Source: Nitriliruptorales bacterium (GTDB lineage: Bacteria > Actinomycetota > Nitriliruptoria > Euzebyales > Egibacteraceae). Taken from it: a stretch of 9,376 nt of DNA. The stretch lies in contig SKPY01000098.1 of NCBI GenBank assembly GCA_007119305.1, positions 1 through 9,376 of the forward strand, written 5' to 3'. Each line of letters opens with the position of its first letter. Position 1 is the first letter of the stretch. The translations under genes and the position numbers were made by a program. Positions 1 to 6,916 of this stretch are shown in pieces. The notes below the pieces were generated by a model. The model had not been told where the DNA came from. It ran no database searches and worked only from the letters and a program-made list of their open reading frames with translations.

Positions 1-248
1 GCCGCGAGGAGCAGGCGGCAGGCGTGCTGCCACAGGCCCGGCTGCTGCCGCTCGAGGAGCCGACGTTCCCCGTGCGGGTCGGGTCGCTCGACCGGGCGGC
101 CACCTACATCGTGTACTGCCGCACCGACAACCGCTCCCACGAGGTCGCCGAGCACCTCGTGGCCCTGGGTTTCGAGGACGTGCGGGTGTTGACCGGCGGC
201 GTGCACGCCTGGGTCGCGGCGGGCAACCGGCTGCTGCCCGCCGAATAG
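1..248 (+). CDS. Rhodanese-domain sulfurtransferase, C-terminal part (5' end outside the window)
   Basis: The open frame runs through the left edge with no stop, so the true start lies outside. The visible part reads as the second half of a rhodanese domain: a segment resembling the usual (D)xRExxExxxGxLPxAxxxPL stretch, then strand YIVYC, the active-site loop CRTDNRS with the likely catalytic Cys at bases 117-119, a helix (HEVAEHLVALGF), and the closing motif VRVLTGGVHAWVAAG. Rhodaneses carry sulfane sulfur as a persulfide on this Cys and pass it to thiol acceptors. The loop fits the C-x4-R form; Asp sits where Gly is common (CxxGxRS). The protein ends five residues after the Gly of the last motif, so the domain is C-terminal. 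Whether it stands alone or is fused to another domain, such as a metallo-beta-lactamase fold, cannot be told here. It is convergent with the exporter operon, with 99 bases between. Confidence 0.88.
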   Translation, partial: REEQAAGVLPQARLLPLEEPTFPVRVGSLDRAATYIVYCRTDNRSHEVAEHLVALGFEDVRVLTGGVHAWVAAGNRLLPAE

Positions 249-347
249 GGGCGCGCCGACGGGTCCGGCGAGCGAGCATGAACTACATGACGGCCGGCTG
301 TGACACCTGCGCGACTGCGTGAGCAGCTCCGGCTCGCACTCGGTCAG

Positions 348-1148
348 TCAGTCCACGCGGCGGTAGCGCCACACCGACAACGGCATGAACACCGCGACGA
401 CTGCGACGATCCAGGCCAGCGACTGCAGGAGCGGGCTCAGCACCGGTCCGCCGATGGCGAGGGCCCGCACCGCGTCGACGGTGACCGTCACGGGGCTCAC
501 GGCGGTGATCGTGGCCAGCCAGCCGGGCATCGTCTCCACGGGGACGAACGCCGAGCTCGCGAACACGAGCGGGAACACGGCGACGAACGCCGCGGACTGC
601 GCCGCCTCGGGGTTGCGCACGTACAGGGCGACGAAGGCGAACACCCAGCTGAGGGCGAAGCCGAACAACGCGACGAGCAGCACGGCGGCGGTGGCCTGCA
701 GGGGGCCGGTGACGAACCGGAAGCCGATGAGGTAGCCCACGCCGGCCATGAGCAGCACGACGAAGACGCTGCGGATGAGGTCGGCAGCGGTGCGGCCCAG
801 CAACACCGCCGAGCGCGCCATCGGCATCGACTTGAAGCGGTCGATCACGCCCTTGTCGAGGTCGTTGGCGAGGCCGACCGCGGTCTGTGTGGAGCGGAAC
901 GCGACCGCCTGCACGAAGATGCCGGGCAGCAGGAAGCTCGTGTAGTCCAGCCCGGGCGGGAGGGCCTGCCCGATCGCACCGCCGAACACGAACGAGAACA
1001 GCAGCACGAACATGATCGGCTGCACGGTGGAGAACACGACGAGGTGCGGCTCGCGCACGAAGTGCCGCAGGTTGCGGACCGTGAGCAGCAGGCCGTCGCG
1101 GACGATGCGCCGCCACGCCGGCAGCGCAGGTGGGGCGAGGGTGGTCAT
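348..1148 (-). CDS. ABC-2 type exporter permease, DrrB-like
   Basis: This 266-residue integral membrane protein would form the transmembrane half of an ABC exporter working with the ATPase encoded just upstream. About six hydrophobic segments are visible, near residues 38-58, 71-92, 123-145, 152-176, 188-205 and 240-258. The family signature is clear: a short cytoplasmic N-terminus, then YTSFLLPGIFVQ, then the loop LDKGVIDRFKSMPMARSAVL, as in DrrB and other ABC-2 permeases. Length is normal for the family. The ATG at 1148-1146 is preceded by GGGAGG about five bases upstream, a strong ribosome site that lies across the stop of the ATPase gene region, so the two genes are probably translated from one mRNA. 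The substrate is not readable from sequence. DrrB of anthracycline producers exports daunorubicin, but most homologues have unknown cargo. Confidence 0.93.
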   Translation of the reverse strand: MTTLAPPALPAWRRIVRDGLLLTVRNLRHFVREPHLVVFSTVQPIMFVLLFSFVFGGAIGQALPPGLDYTSFLLPGIFVQAVAFRSTQTAVGLANDLDKGVIDRFKSMPMARSAVLLGRTAADLIRSVFVVLLMAGVGYLIGFRFVTGPLQATAAVLLVALFGFALSWVFAFVALYVRNPEAAQSAAFVAVFPLVFASSAFVPVETMPGWLATITAVSPVTVTVDAVRALAIGGPVLSPLLQSLAWIVAVVAVFMPLSVWRYRRVD

Positions 1149-1161
1149 GGGTTCCTCCCGC

Positions 1162-2214
1162 TCATCCTGGATTGTGTCGAACGTGGCGAGCGTCGTGCTC
1201 GGCGGGCGCCTCGGCCGACCCGTCGGGGCCTGCGGCGTGCGCGCTGGTCTCGCGCGGTTGGGGGTCCTCGGGCGGAGCGCCCGTCAGCTGCAGGAACACG
1301 TCGTCGAGGGTGGGCCGTCGCAGGCCGAGGTCGGTCAGCGCCACGCCGGCGTCGCGCAGCGCTGCGGCCGCGTTGGTGAGCAGCCCCAGCCCGTCATGGG
1401 CGACCTGGACGGACAGGCGCAGCGGATCCCGACCGAACTGCGGCGCTGTCCCGTCGAGGCGCAGCAGCGCCGCCTCGGCCGCAGGCCGGTCCGCAGTCGA
1501 ACGGAGCCGCACCTCGAGCACCTGCCCGCCGACGTGGTCCTTGAGCTCGTCGCTCGTGCCCTCGGCGATCACCCTGCCGTGGTCGATGACGGCGATGCGG
1601 TCGGCGAGCGCGTCGGCCTCCTCGAGGTACTGCGTCGTGAGCAGCACCGTGACGCCGGCCTCGGCGAGGTCACGCACGATGTCCCAGATCGTGACCCGGC
1701 TGTGCGGGTCGAGGCCGGTGGTTGGCTCGTCGAGGAACAGCAGCTGCGGGCGCACGAGCAGGCTCGAAGCGAGGTCGAGGCGCCGCCGCATCCCGCCGGA
1801 GTACGTGCGGGCGTGACGGCCGGCCGCCTCGGACAGCTCGAAGCGCGCCAGCAGCTCGTCGGCGCGTCGGGCGGCCGCACGGACGTCCAGACCGAGCAGC
1901 CGGCCGAACATCTGCAGGTTCTCACGGCCGGTGAGCAGCTCGTCGACGGCGGCGAACTGGCCGGTGAGGGCGATCCGCTGTCGCACGGCGGACGCCTGGG
2001 TGGCGACATCGTGGCCGAAGACCTCCGCGGTGCCCGCGTCGGGGCGCAGCAGCGTCGCGAGCACCCGCACGAGGGTGGTCTTGCCGGCGCCGTTGGGTCC
2101 GAGGAGACCGTAGACGGTGCCGGTGGCCACCTCGAGGTCCGCGCCATCGAGCGCCACGGTCTTGCCGAACCGCTTGACGAGGCCCTGCACCCGCACGGCG
2201 GCGGGCTGGTTCAT
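1162..2214 (-). CDS. ABC exporter ATP-binding protein, DrrA-like
   Basis: This 350-residue nucleotide-binding subunit would power the DrrB-like permease. From the N-terminus it shows Walker A GPNGAGKT (39-46), a Q-loop TGQFAAVDELLTG (Gln86), signature YSGGMRRRLDLA (138-149), Walker B LLFLDEPTTGLDP (158-170), and LLTTQYLEEAD near 191-201, where Gln195 takes the usual H-loop His position. That Gln, and the C-terminal block GLRRPTLDDVFLQLTG (297-312), are characteristic of the DrrA subfamily. The last 40 or so residues are a low-complexity tail rich in Pro, Ala and His, probably disordered. I start at the ATG at 2214-2212, because GGAGAGGG lies six bases upstream and the family N-terminus fits. 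A GTG at 2256 in the same frame would add 14 basic residues with no ribosome site. The stop is 13 bases before the permease start. Confidence 0.95.
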   Translation of the reverse strand: MNQPAAVRVQGLVKRFGKTVALDGADLEVATGTVYGLLGPNGAGKTTLVRVLATLLRPDAGTAEVFGHDVATQASAVRQRIALTGQFAAVDELLTGRENLQMFGRLLGLDVRAAARRADELLARFELSEAAGRHARTYSGGMRRRLDLASSLLVRPQLLFLDEPTTGLDPHSRVTIWDIVRDLAEAGVTVLLTTQYLEEADALADRIAVIDHGRVIAEGTSDELKDHVGGQVLEVRLRSTADRPAAEAALLRLDGTAPQFGRDPLRLSVQVAHDGLGLLTNAAAALRDAGVALTDLGLRRPTLDDVFLQLTGAPPEDPQPRETSAHAAGPDGSAEAPAEHDARHVRHNPG

Positions 2215-2220
2215 CGGTTT

Positions 2221-2228
2221 CCCTCTCC
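2221..2228 (-). promoter_or_regulatory. Ribosome binding site of the drrA-like gene
   Basis: On the minus strand this reads GGAGAGGG and ends six bases before the ATG at 2214. It decides between that ATG and an upstream in-frame GTG at 2256, which has no purine-rich block at the right distance. Confidence 0.7.
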
Positions 2229-2632
2229 GTCGGTCGGCCGGACGAGCACCGGGCACGGGGCGCGCGCGTGGTCGCCTGCGGTGTGGGCACCGGTCGGAGC
2301 TGCCGGCGCAGCGCCACCAGGTTGCGTCGCCTGCTGCGGCGTGAAGATGCTCCGTGACAACCGTAGCTCGCGGGGCTGACGCCTATCCCTCGCACCCGGA
2401 TGGTAGGTCGCCTGAACGTACCTCGTGGTCGGGCTCGGCCTGCTCACCAGGCGACCAACGGGCCGGGCCGCGCCGCTGTTCGCAGGATGGACCCGCTCGG
2501 TCCTGTATCGTCGCGACGGTGCAACAGCGTCTGCACGGGCGCTGAGAGGCGCTGGTGCAGAGGCGAGACCCGCCCAGCGCCGCACCCACGAGCGGCAGGA
2601 CGCCGACCAGCACGCGCTGGAAACGGCCAGCG
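2229..2632. other. Intergenic region upstream of the ABC exporter operon, no convincing gene
   Basis: Several short frames cross this 404-base stretch on both strands, but none has a recognisable domain, consistent third-position G/C bias and a good start together. It lies between two diverging units, the exporter operon leftward and the small membrane gene rightward, so it should hold promoters for both. I do not see a textbook -35/-10 pair. A TACGGT on the minus strand near 2361-2366 could be a weak -10 for the exporter. The best structured element is the imperfect inverted repeat at 2402-2422, listed separately. Confidence 0.5.
2402..2422. promoter_or_regulatory. Imperfect inverted repeat, possible operator for the exporter operon
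   Basis: The outer arms are GGTA at 2402-2405 and TACC at 2419-2422, continuing as GGTAGGT against ACGTACC (six of seven paired positions match), centred on 2412. Size and symmetry resemble operators bound by TetR- or MarR-type repressors, which often control DrrAB-type exporters. No regulator gene is in the window, and the position is about 190 bases upstream of the drrA-like start, so this is a suggestion only. Confidence 0.22.
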
Positions 2633-2974
2633 ATGACGCTCCCTCCTCTGGCGCAAGGACTCGCCCCGGTGCTCGCCGGTGACATGCTCGTCCGCGTGGT
2701 GCTGCCGCTCATCGGCACACCGCGACTACCTGACGGCAGCCACAGGACCGCGCGAGGCCCCGGGGCGTTCTTCCGGGGTCACCGCAGCGCCTACGCGCTT
2801 GCGCTCGCAGGCGCGCTTGCCACGGCGGGCTACGCGGCCGCCCGAGGACTCCGCGCCCGACCCGAGCGTGCGCTGCGGTGGTGGGTGCTGGCCGGGCTCA
2901 CGCTGGCACAGGCGGTCGGGATAGCGGCCGCACGCCGTCGGGCGCGGCTGCCTGGCCGCGGCGACGCGGCATGA
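2633..2974 (+). CDS. Small predicted membrane protein, unknown function
   Basis: This 113-residue protein is not recognised. It has a moderately hydrophobic N-terminal stretch (LAQGLAPVLAGDMLVRVVLPLIG), an Arg/Gly/Pro-rich linker, then two better membrane candidates: YALALAGALATAGYAAARGL near residues 53-72 and WWVLAGLTLAQAVGIAAA near 83-100. It ends in a basic tail (RRRARLPGRG). Third positions are about 80% G/C, as expected for a real gene here. The start is uncertain. The ATG at 2633 has only a weak upstream GGA. A GTG at 2555 with GAGAGG five bases before it would add 26 Pro/Ser/Thr/Arg-rich residues. It precedes the transporter gene by 228 bases, so an operon is not obvious. It may be a small inner-membrane protein; no function should be assigned. 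Confidence 0.5.
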   Translation: MTLPPLAQGLAPVLAGDMLVRVVLPLIGTPRLPDGSHRTARGPGAFFRGHRSAYALALAGALATAGYAAARGLRARPERALRWWVLAGLTLAQAVGIAAARRRARLPGRGDAA

Positions 2975-3080
2975 CTCGGCTGCGTCGTCGCCAACGATCC
3001 CCGCGCCGGCCGTCGTCGGGTCAACGTGCTGCCGCGGCGCTTCCTGCCCCGATGGACGAGGGGTGGGCGGCGAGCGACGC

Positions 3081-3086
3081 TAGGCT
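3081..3086 (+). promoter_or_regulatory. Possible -10 element upstream of the MFS transporter
   Basis: TAGGCT matches the actinobacterial TAnnnT -10 form and lies about 115 bases before the transporter start, in a stretch without a convincing gene. No good -35 hexamer is found at 16-19 bases, so the call is weak. Confidence 0.2.
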
Positions 3087-3202
3087 CGTGCCCGGAGGCC
3101 CGGCGGCTTCGACCACAGGTGCGGATGTGGCGCTGGCGCCGGTCGGTCGACGCCGCAGCTGCTCCAGGCGCGGCCCGCCCCGCTCACGCACCCGACCGTT
3201 CC

Positions 3203-4554
3203 ATGAAGGACGCCCCCTTGCTCAGCACTGCACGACTCCGCGACCGTCGCCGCCGGTGCGCGAACCGCAACGGCTTCAGCGGCTGGCGGATCGTGGTGTT
3301 CGCCGCGCTCGGCCTGGCGATGACGGCGCCCGGCCAGACCGTCGGCGTGTCGGTGTTCGTCGACCCGATGCTGGCCGACCTGGAGGTGACCCGCTCGCAG
3401 CTGTCGGGTGCCTACCTCGTCGGCACACTCCTGGGCGCGCTGACCTTGCCGGTCACCGGACGCGCCCTTGACCGCTTCGGCGTCCGCGCGCTCATGACCG
3501 TCGTTGGCGCGGCCTTCGGCCTCGCCCTCGCGGCCATGGCAGGCGTGGCGGGTGTCATCACCCTGGCGCTGGGGTTCACCGGCATCCGCATGCTCGGCCA
3601 GGGGGCCCTGTCGCTGGTGTCCACGACGTCCGTGGCGCTGTGGTTCAACCGCCGGCGCGGTCTCGCGCTGGGGCTGTGCACCGCAGTGGGGGCGGCGCTG
3701 ATGTCGCTGGCTCCCGTCGGGCTCACCCGGGTGATCCACGCGGTCGGCTGGCAGGCGACCTGGGTGCTCGCCGCAGCCGCGGTGTGGCTGATCGTGCTGC
3801 CGATCGCCCGTCTGGGGATGCACGACGACCCCGCCAGCATCGGTCAGCAGGTCGACGGCGTCCAGCCCCAGCCTGGTGCGTCGCAGGAGGCCGAGGGCTG
3901 GACCCGCGCCGAGGCGCTGCGCACCCCGATGTTCTGGGCCATCACGCTCGCGGTCGCGGTCAGCGGCATGATCGGCACGGGCTTGATGTTCCACCAGATC
4001 TCCCTGCTGGGGGAGCACGGCCTGACCCCCGTCCAAGCAGCAGCGAACTTCTTGCCCCAGACGGCCGCGACGATCACCGCCACGCTCGCGATGGGTTGGC
4101 TCGTCGACCGCCTGCGGCCAGGCTGCTCGTGTCCGCCGCCATGCTGGGTCTGGCGCTTGCCATGATCCTTGCTCAGCTTGCCGCGCCGGGTGTGCTGGCC
4201 GTCGCCTTCGCCCTCGCGCTGGGCGCATCCGGCGGCGCGATCCGCGCGCAGGAGGCCGCCCTGTTCCCCCGCTATTTCGGCACCGCCCACATCGGCGCGA
4301 TCCGCGGGCTGGTCATGGCCGTTAGCGTGGGGGCTACCGCCCTGGGCCCGTTCGCGCTCGCCGTGGGCTTCGAGACGTTCGGAGGCTACGGGCCGGTGCT
4401 CAACCTGCTGCTCGTCCTGCCCGTGGCGGCGGCCGTGCTCGCCCTCGCCGCACCGGTCCCCGACCGAGCCGCTCTGCGGCGGCGGGGCACGGGCGCGCAA
4501 CCGCAGCCGCCTGCCGAGAGCGAAGAGCTCCCCGCTGCGGCGGCGATCGAGTGA
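3203..4554 (+). pseudogene. MFS transporter with one frameshift near 4118 (broken gene or sequencing error)
   Basis: Two overlapping frames together encode one major facilitator of about 450 residues. The first runs from the ATG at 3203 to residue 306 (MGWLVDRLRP). The second resumes at 4120 with RLLVSAAMLGLALAMILAQL and ends with TGA at 4552-4554. Adding one C to the CC at 4118-4119 restores Leu-Arg-Pro-Arg-Leu-Leu and a full-length protein. Family evidence: the loop 2-3 motif GRALDRFGVR (86-95), a fourth-helix GIRMLGQG motif (127-134), a central loop near 205-240, TPMFWAITLAVAVSGMIGTG as the start of the second half, and five further hydrophobic helices. The N-terminus GWRIVVFAALGLAM resembles the oxalate/formate antiporter-like MFS group, but the substrate is unknown. 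Left unrepaired, the first frame stops at 4165, ending in an unrelated 14-15-residue tail and losing about three helices. No Shine-Dalgarno sequence precedes the ATG; earlier in-frame starts add an implausible Arg-rich leader. Confidence 0.85.
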
Positions 4555-4597
4555 GGCGCACGTGTGCGCCAAGCCGCAGCACCGCTGCGAACCGTCC

Positions 4598-4605
4598 GGA
4601 GGAGG
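4598..4605 (+). promoter_or_regulatory. Ribosome binding site of the zinc-ribbon gene
   Basis: GGAGGAGG lies nine bases before the GTG at 4615 and selects it over an in-frame GTG at 4564, which would add 17 Arg/Ala-rich residues and would place this motif inside the coding region. Confidence 0.65.
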
Positions 4606-4614
4606 CCACGAGCC

Positions 4615-4914
4615 GTGCCTGCCGTAACCTGCCCCAGCTGCAGCGAGGCCGAGGATCTCGCCGGGACGCGGCGCCCGGATGGCAGCCTCGCGATCACCTG
4701 TCACGCCTGCGGCACCGTCTGGGAGCGCCACGGCGAGCGCCGCTGCCGCCTGTGCGGCTCCGCCGACCTGCGCTACACGCCAAGGCCCCTGTGGGAACGC
4801 GGCCGCGGCGAGCAGCGCACCCCTGCGGGCGAGATCCCCGCCTACGCTTGCTGGAGCTGCGGCGGCACCGACGTCACCAGCGCCAACCCGACCCCGCCAA
4901 GCCACCAGGAGTAG
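4615..4914 (+). CDS. Small protein with two zinc-ribbon-like CxxC sets
   Basis: This 99-residue protein starts at GTG. It contains four CxxC knuckles: CPSC (6-9), CHAC (29-32), CRLC (44-47) and CWSC (79-82). The first two, 19 residues apart and separated by beta-prone sequence (GSLAITCHACGTVWERH), look like one complete zinc ribbon. The last two, CRLCGSADLRYTP and CWSCGGTDV, look like a second ribbon with a longer insertion. Such folds bind structural zinc and occur in nucleic-acid-binding and protein-binding adaptors; the specific role is unknown. The gene follows the MFS transporter by 60 bases on the same strand and may share its mRNA. The C-terminus (NPTPPSHQE) is short and polar. There is no signal peptide or membrane segment, so it should be cytoplasmic. 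Confidence 0.8.
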   Translation: MPAVTCPSCSEAEDLAGTRRPDGSLAITCHACGTVWERHGERRCRLCGSADLRYTPRPLWERGRGEQRTPAGEIPAYACWSCGGTDVTSANPTPPSHQE

Positions 4915-4924
4915 CGGCCGCCAG

Positions 4925-4941
4925 GCCCGGCTTCCCCGGGC
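4925..4941. terminator. Hairpin after the zinc-ribbon gene
   Basis: Arms GCCCGG (4925-4930) and CCGGGC (4936-4941) pair perfectly around a five-base loop, 10 bases past the TAG of the plus-strand gene. There is no U-tract, as is common in high-GC genomes, so a termination role is inferred. Confidence 0.4.
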
Positions 4942-4983
4942 GGCACGAACGGTTTGCCGTCGGCGTGCACGGCGAGGTCGGCA

Positions 4984-5029
4984 GCGAGCAGCCGCCGCCG
5001 CTGCCGGTCGGGGAGCGGCGGGTGCTCGC
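4984..5029. terminator. Long two-part hairpin in the convergent gap, probable bidirectional terminator
   Basis: Outer arms GCGAGCA (4984-4990) and TGCTCGC (5023-5029) pair over 7 bp. After a 4-base/1-base internal bulge, CCGCCGCT (4995-5002) and AGCGGCGG (5014-5021) pair over 8 bp, leaving an 11-base loop. It lies between the ends of two converging genes, 30 bases past the stop of the minus-strand SpoIIAA-like gene and 69 past the plus-strand stop, the expected place for a shared terminator. No U-tract is seen. Confidence 0.5.
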
Positions 5030-5059
5030 AGGCATGAGCAACGAACCTGGGGAGCGGCG

Positions 5060-5416
5060 CTACTCGAGCCAGGCCCAGGCCTCCTGCTCGTCGTCTGGAT
5101 CGAAATGGCGGGTATCGACGGGGCCGATGGCGTCGGCCAGCCGCGACAACCACTGGCCGCCGGTGTCCGTGCTCACGATGGCCATCCGCTCGACCGCGTC
5201 GCCGTGCTCCTGGAAGAAGCGGAAGCGGTCGTCGAGGGCCGTGAAGAACGACTTGGGCGACAGGTCCTGCAACCTGAACAGCACCCGGATCCTGCCGTGC
5301 AGGGCGATGGCATCCCGGAGCTCGCTCAGCACCTGACCGTACTCGTCGTCGGTCACCTCACCGCCCAGCGAGTAGCCGATGACGTTGTCGTGGCTCGCTT
5401 CGAGCTGTCGCAGCAT
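5060..5416 (-). CDS. SpoIIAA-like (STAS-fold) protein
   Basis: This 118-residue cytoplasmic protein matches the SpoIIAA-like family (DUF3478/PF11964 type) over its whole length. Features include an N-terminal strand NVIGYSLGGEVTDDEYGQVL, helix SELRDAIALHG, strand RIRVLFRLQDL, a Phe-rich stretch SFFTALDDRFRFFQEHG, strand ERMAIVST, and a C-terminal block VDTRHFDPDDEQEAWAWLE. The fold is that of anti-sigma factor antagonists, but this subgroup generally lacks the clear phosphorylatable Ser context of SpoIIAA and its function is not established; some structures suggest ligand binding. Start: ATG at 5416-5414 with GAGGAGG about six bases upstream. It is 174 bases downstream of the phosphoglycerate mutase on the same strand, so it probably has its own promoter. 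No partner kinase or sigma factor is in the window. Confidence 0.88.
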   Translation of the reverse strand: MLRQLEASHDNVIGYSLGGEVTDDEYGQVLSELRDAIALHGRIRVLFRLQDLSPKSFFTALDDRFRFFQEHGDAVERMAIVSTDTGGQWLSRLADAIGPVDTRHFDPDDEQEAWAWLE

Positions 5417-5590
5417 GTCGTCCTCCTCGTGGGATCTGTCCGCTTATCGGTACCCGCCGGCGGGGGCCGCGATGCCGCATCGGCCCGACGACCGTGCCGG
5501 CGGGACGCTCATGGTGCGCCCGTGTGCGCCTCGAGCAGCAGTGGGCGCGCACAGCCGTGCCACGAGGACGCTGATCGACCCGCGGAGTGC
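5417..5590. other. Spacer between the phosphoglycerate mutase and the SpoIIAA-like gene
   Basis: This 174-base stretch has no coding signal. It contains a weak hairpin, TGTGCGC (5523-5529) with GCGCACA (5547-5553) and a 17-base loop, about 38 bases past the mutase stop, which might aid termination. No clear promoter for the next gene is seen. Confidence 0.35.
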
Positions 5591-6778
5591 TCAGGCGCCG
5601 TACTTGCGCAGCCGGCCGGCGGCGGCCAGGGCCAGCGGCATGAGCTCGCGGGTGGGCCTGTGCCCCAGCGCCCCGTGGAGGCACCAGCGCTCCCCGAACC
5701 GGTCCGAGTCGTCGCGCCCCACCCGCGGCCCCCACATGAGCGTCGGAACGGGGTGCCAGGAGTGGCCGTGCAGCTGCGTCGGCGAGGCGTGGTCACCGCT
5801 GACGATCAGCACGTCCGGGGCGAGGTCGCGCACCTGGGGCAGCGCCGCGTCCAGCCCCTCGATCGCGTCGATCTTCCCCTGCCGGTCGCCGTCATGGCCG
5901 GCCTCGTCGGTCTTCTTGTGGTGCAGGAAGAAGAAGTCGTAGTCGTCCCAGTGCTTGCGCATGGTCGCCACCTGCTCGTCGAGGCTGTGCGGCTGCTCGA
6001 GCGCGTCCATGCCCAGCAGACGAGCCACCCCCCGGTACATCGGGTAGATCGCCACCGTCGCAGCGCGCAGCCCGTAGCGGTCGGTGACGCTCGGCAGCTC
6101 GTGGAGGGTGTCGAAGCCGCGCAGCAGCAGGATGTTCGCGCGCTCGCCCGCAAGGGCCGCGCGGATCTGCGCATCGGCCTCGGCCACCAGCTGCGCGGTC
6201 CGGGCCGCGTCGGGATGCAGCGGTTCCGCAGCCGCCGGCTGCCTGCCCTCCTCGCCGGGGTCGGTGTCGCTCACCCGCGGGTCGAGGCCGTCGCCGCGGA
6301 GGACAAGCAGCACCCGGTGCGCCGCCTCCGAGGCGAAGAACACCTCGGCGTCGTCGAGCTGGACCTGCTCCCGCAGGCGCTCGATGAGGGGCAGCGCCTC
6401 CTCGTCGGGGATGCGCCCGGCGCGACGGTCGGTGACGACGCCGTGCTCGTCCAGCGTGGCGAGGTTGCCCCGGGCCGCGACATCACCCGACCGCAGGTCG
6501 AACTCCAAGCCCACCGCCGAGAGCACGCCTCGACCGAGCTCGTACTCGAGGGGGTCGTAGCCGAACAGCGCCAGATGGCCGGGTCCGGAACCAGGGGTGA
6601 TCCCGGCCGCGACCGGCGTGACCAGACCTGTGGTGCCCTCCGCAGCGAGGCGGTCGAGGTTGGGGGTGTCGGCCTCCTCCAGCTCCGTCGCATGCTGGGC
6701 GTCGGCCATCCCGCCGAGGCCGTCGGCGACCACCAGCACGATCTTGCCGCCCGGCTGCAACAACGACGTCAGGTCCAT
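5591..6778 (-). CDS. apgM: 2,3-bisphosphoglycerate-independent phosphoglycerate mutase, archaeal type
   Basis: This enzyme should interconvert 3- and 2-phosphoglycerate in glycolysis and gluconeogenesis in the cytoplasm, using divalent metals and a phosphoserine intermediate. It belongs to the alkaline phosphatase superfamily. At 395 residues it matches the archaeal-type (ApgM) family rather than the roughly 510-residue GpmI. Visible elements are the metal-binding ADGLGG (Asp19), PNLDRLAAEGTTG (39-51), the likely nucleophile loop TPGSGPGHLALFGYDP (Ser64, His68), NILLLRGFD (215-223), HHKKTDEAGHDGD (286-298, with Asp291 and His295 as metal ligands), SGDHASP (Asp329, His330) and GHSWHPVP (His342). 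All expected metal-site residues are present, so it should be active. The ATG at 6778 has GAGGAGG upstream. ApgM proteins occur in archaea and in scattered bacteria. Confidence 0.95.
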   Translation of the reverse strand: MDLTSLLQPGGKIVLVVADGLGGMADAQHATELEEADTPNLDRLAAEGTTGLVTPVAAGITPGSGPGHLALFGYDPLEYELGRGVLSAVGLEFDLRSGDVAARGNLATLDEHGVVTDRRAGRIPDEEALPLIERLREQVQLDDAEVFFASEAAHRVLLVLRGDGLDPRVSDTDPGEEGRQPAAAEPLHPDAARTAQLVAEADAQIRAALAGERANILLLRGFDTLHELPSVTDRYGLRAATVAIYPMYRGVARLLGMDALEQPHSLDEQVATMRKHWDDYDFFFLHHKKTDEAGHDGDRQGKIDAIEGLDAALPQVRDLAPDVLIVSGDHASPTQLHGHSWHPVPTLMWGPRVGRDDSDRFGERWCLHGALGHRPTRELMPLALAAAGRLRKYGA

Positions 6779-6916
6779 GGTGGGTCCTCCTCATCGGTCG
6801 GCGTGGACGGGTGCCGCGCTCGCGCACGGTTCGCAGTGCCTGTGGTCGATGGTGCCCAACTCCGCCGGGTCCCGACCATGCCGCAAGGCCCCGTGCGTGA
6901 CGGCACCAGTCGCGGC
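6779..6916. other. Spacer upstream of the phosphoglycerate mutase
   Basis: No coding signal and no convincing -35/-10 pair were found, although the mutase promoter should lie here because a hairpin separates it from the gene upstream. The only clear site is the mutase ribosome-binding GAGGAGG next to its start. Confidence 0.3.

Noticed and set aside
300..1379. A 359-residue plus-strand open frame rich in Arg, His and Glu
   Set aside because: It is antisense to the permease gene; its low-complexity composition is an artefact of the opposite strand.
1620..1645. Missing H-loop His in the ABC ATPase (Gln195 in TTQYLEEAD)
   Set aside because: At first this looked like a lost catalytic residue, but Gln at this place is the usual state in DrrA-type ATPases, so it is not an anomaly.
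1012..2379. A 455-residue open frame on the plus strand
   Set aside because: It is antisense to the DrrA/DrrB-like genes, has no recognisable domain, and mirrors their codon bias.
2425..2682. An 85-residue plus-strand frame between the exporter operon and the small membrane gene
   Set aside because: It overlaps the start of the better-supported membrane protein frame, its codon bias decays toward the end, and no motif is visible.
4112..4124. Programmed -1 ribosomal frameshift in the transporter
   Set aside because: There is no X-XXY-YYZ slippery sequence at the junction and no reason for a transporter to need it; a one-base deletion or read error is simpler.
3080..4228. A 382-residue open frame on the minus strand
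   Set aside because: It is antisense to the MFS transporter, which has family motifs; the translation is Arg/Gly/His-rich and unlike a folded protein.
3844..4905. A 353-residue open frame on the minus strand
   Set aside because: It is antisense to the transporter's second half and the zinc-ribbon gene, both better supported by motifs and ribosome sites.
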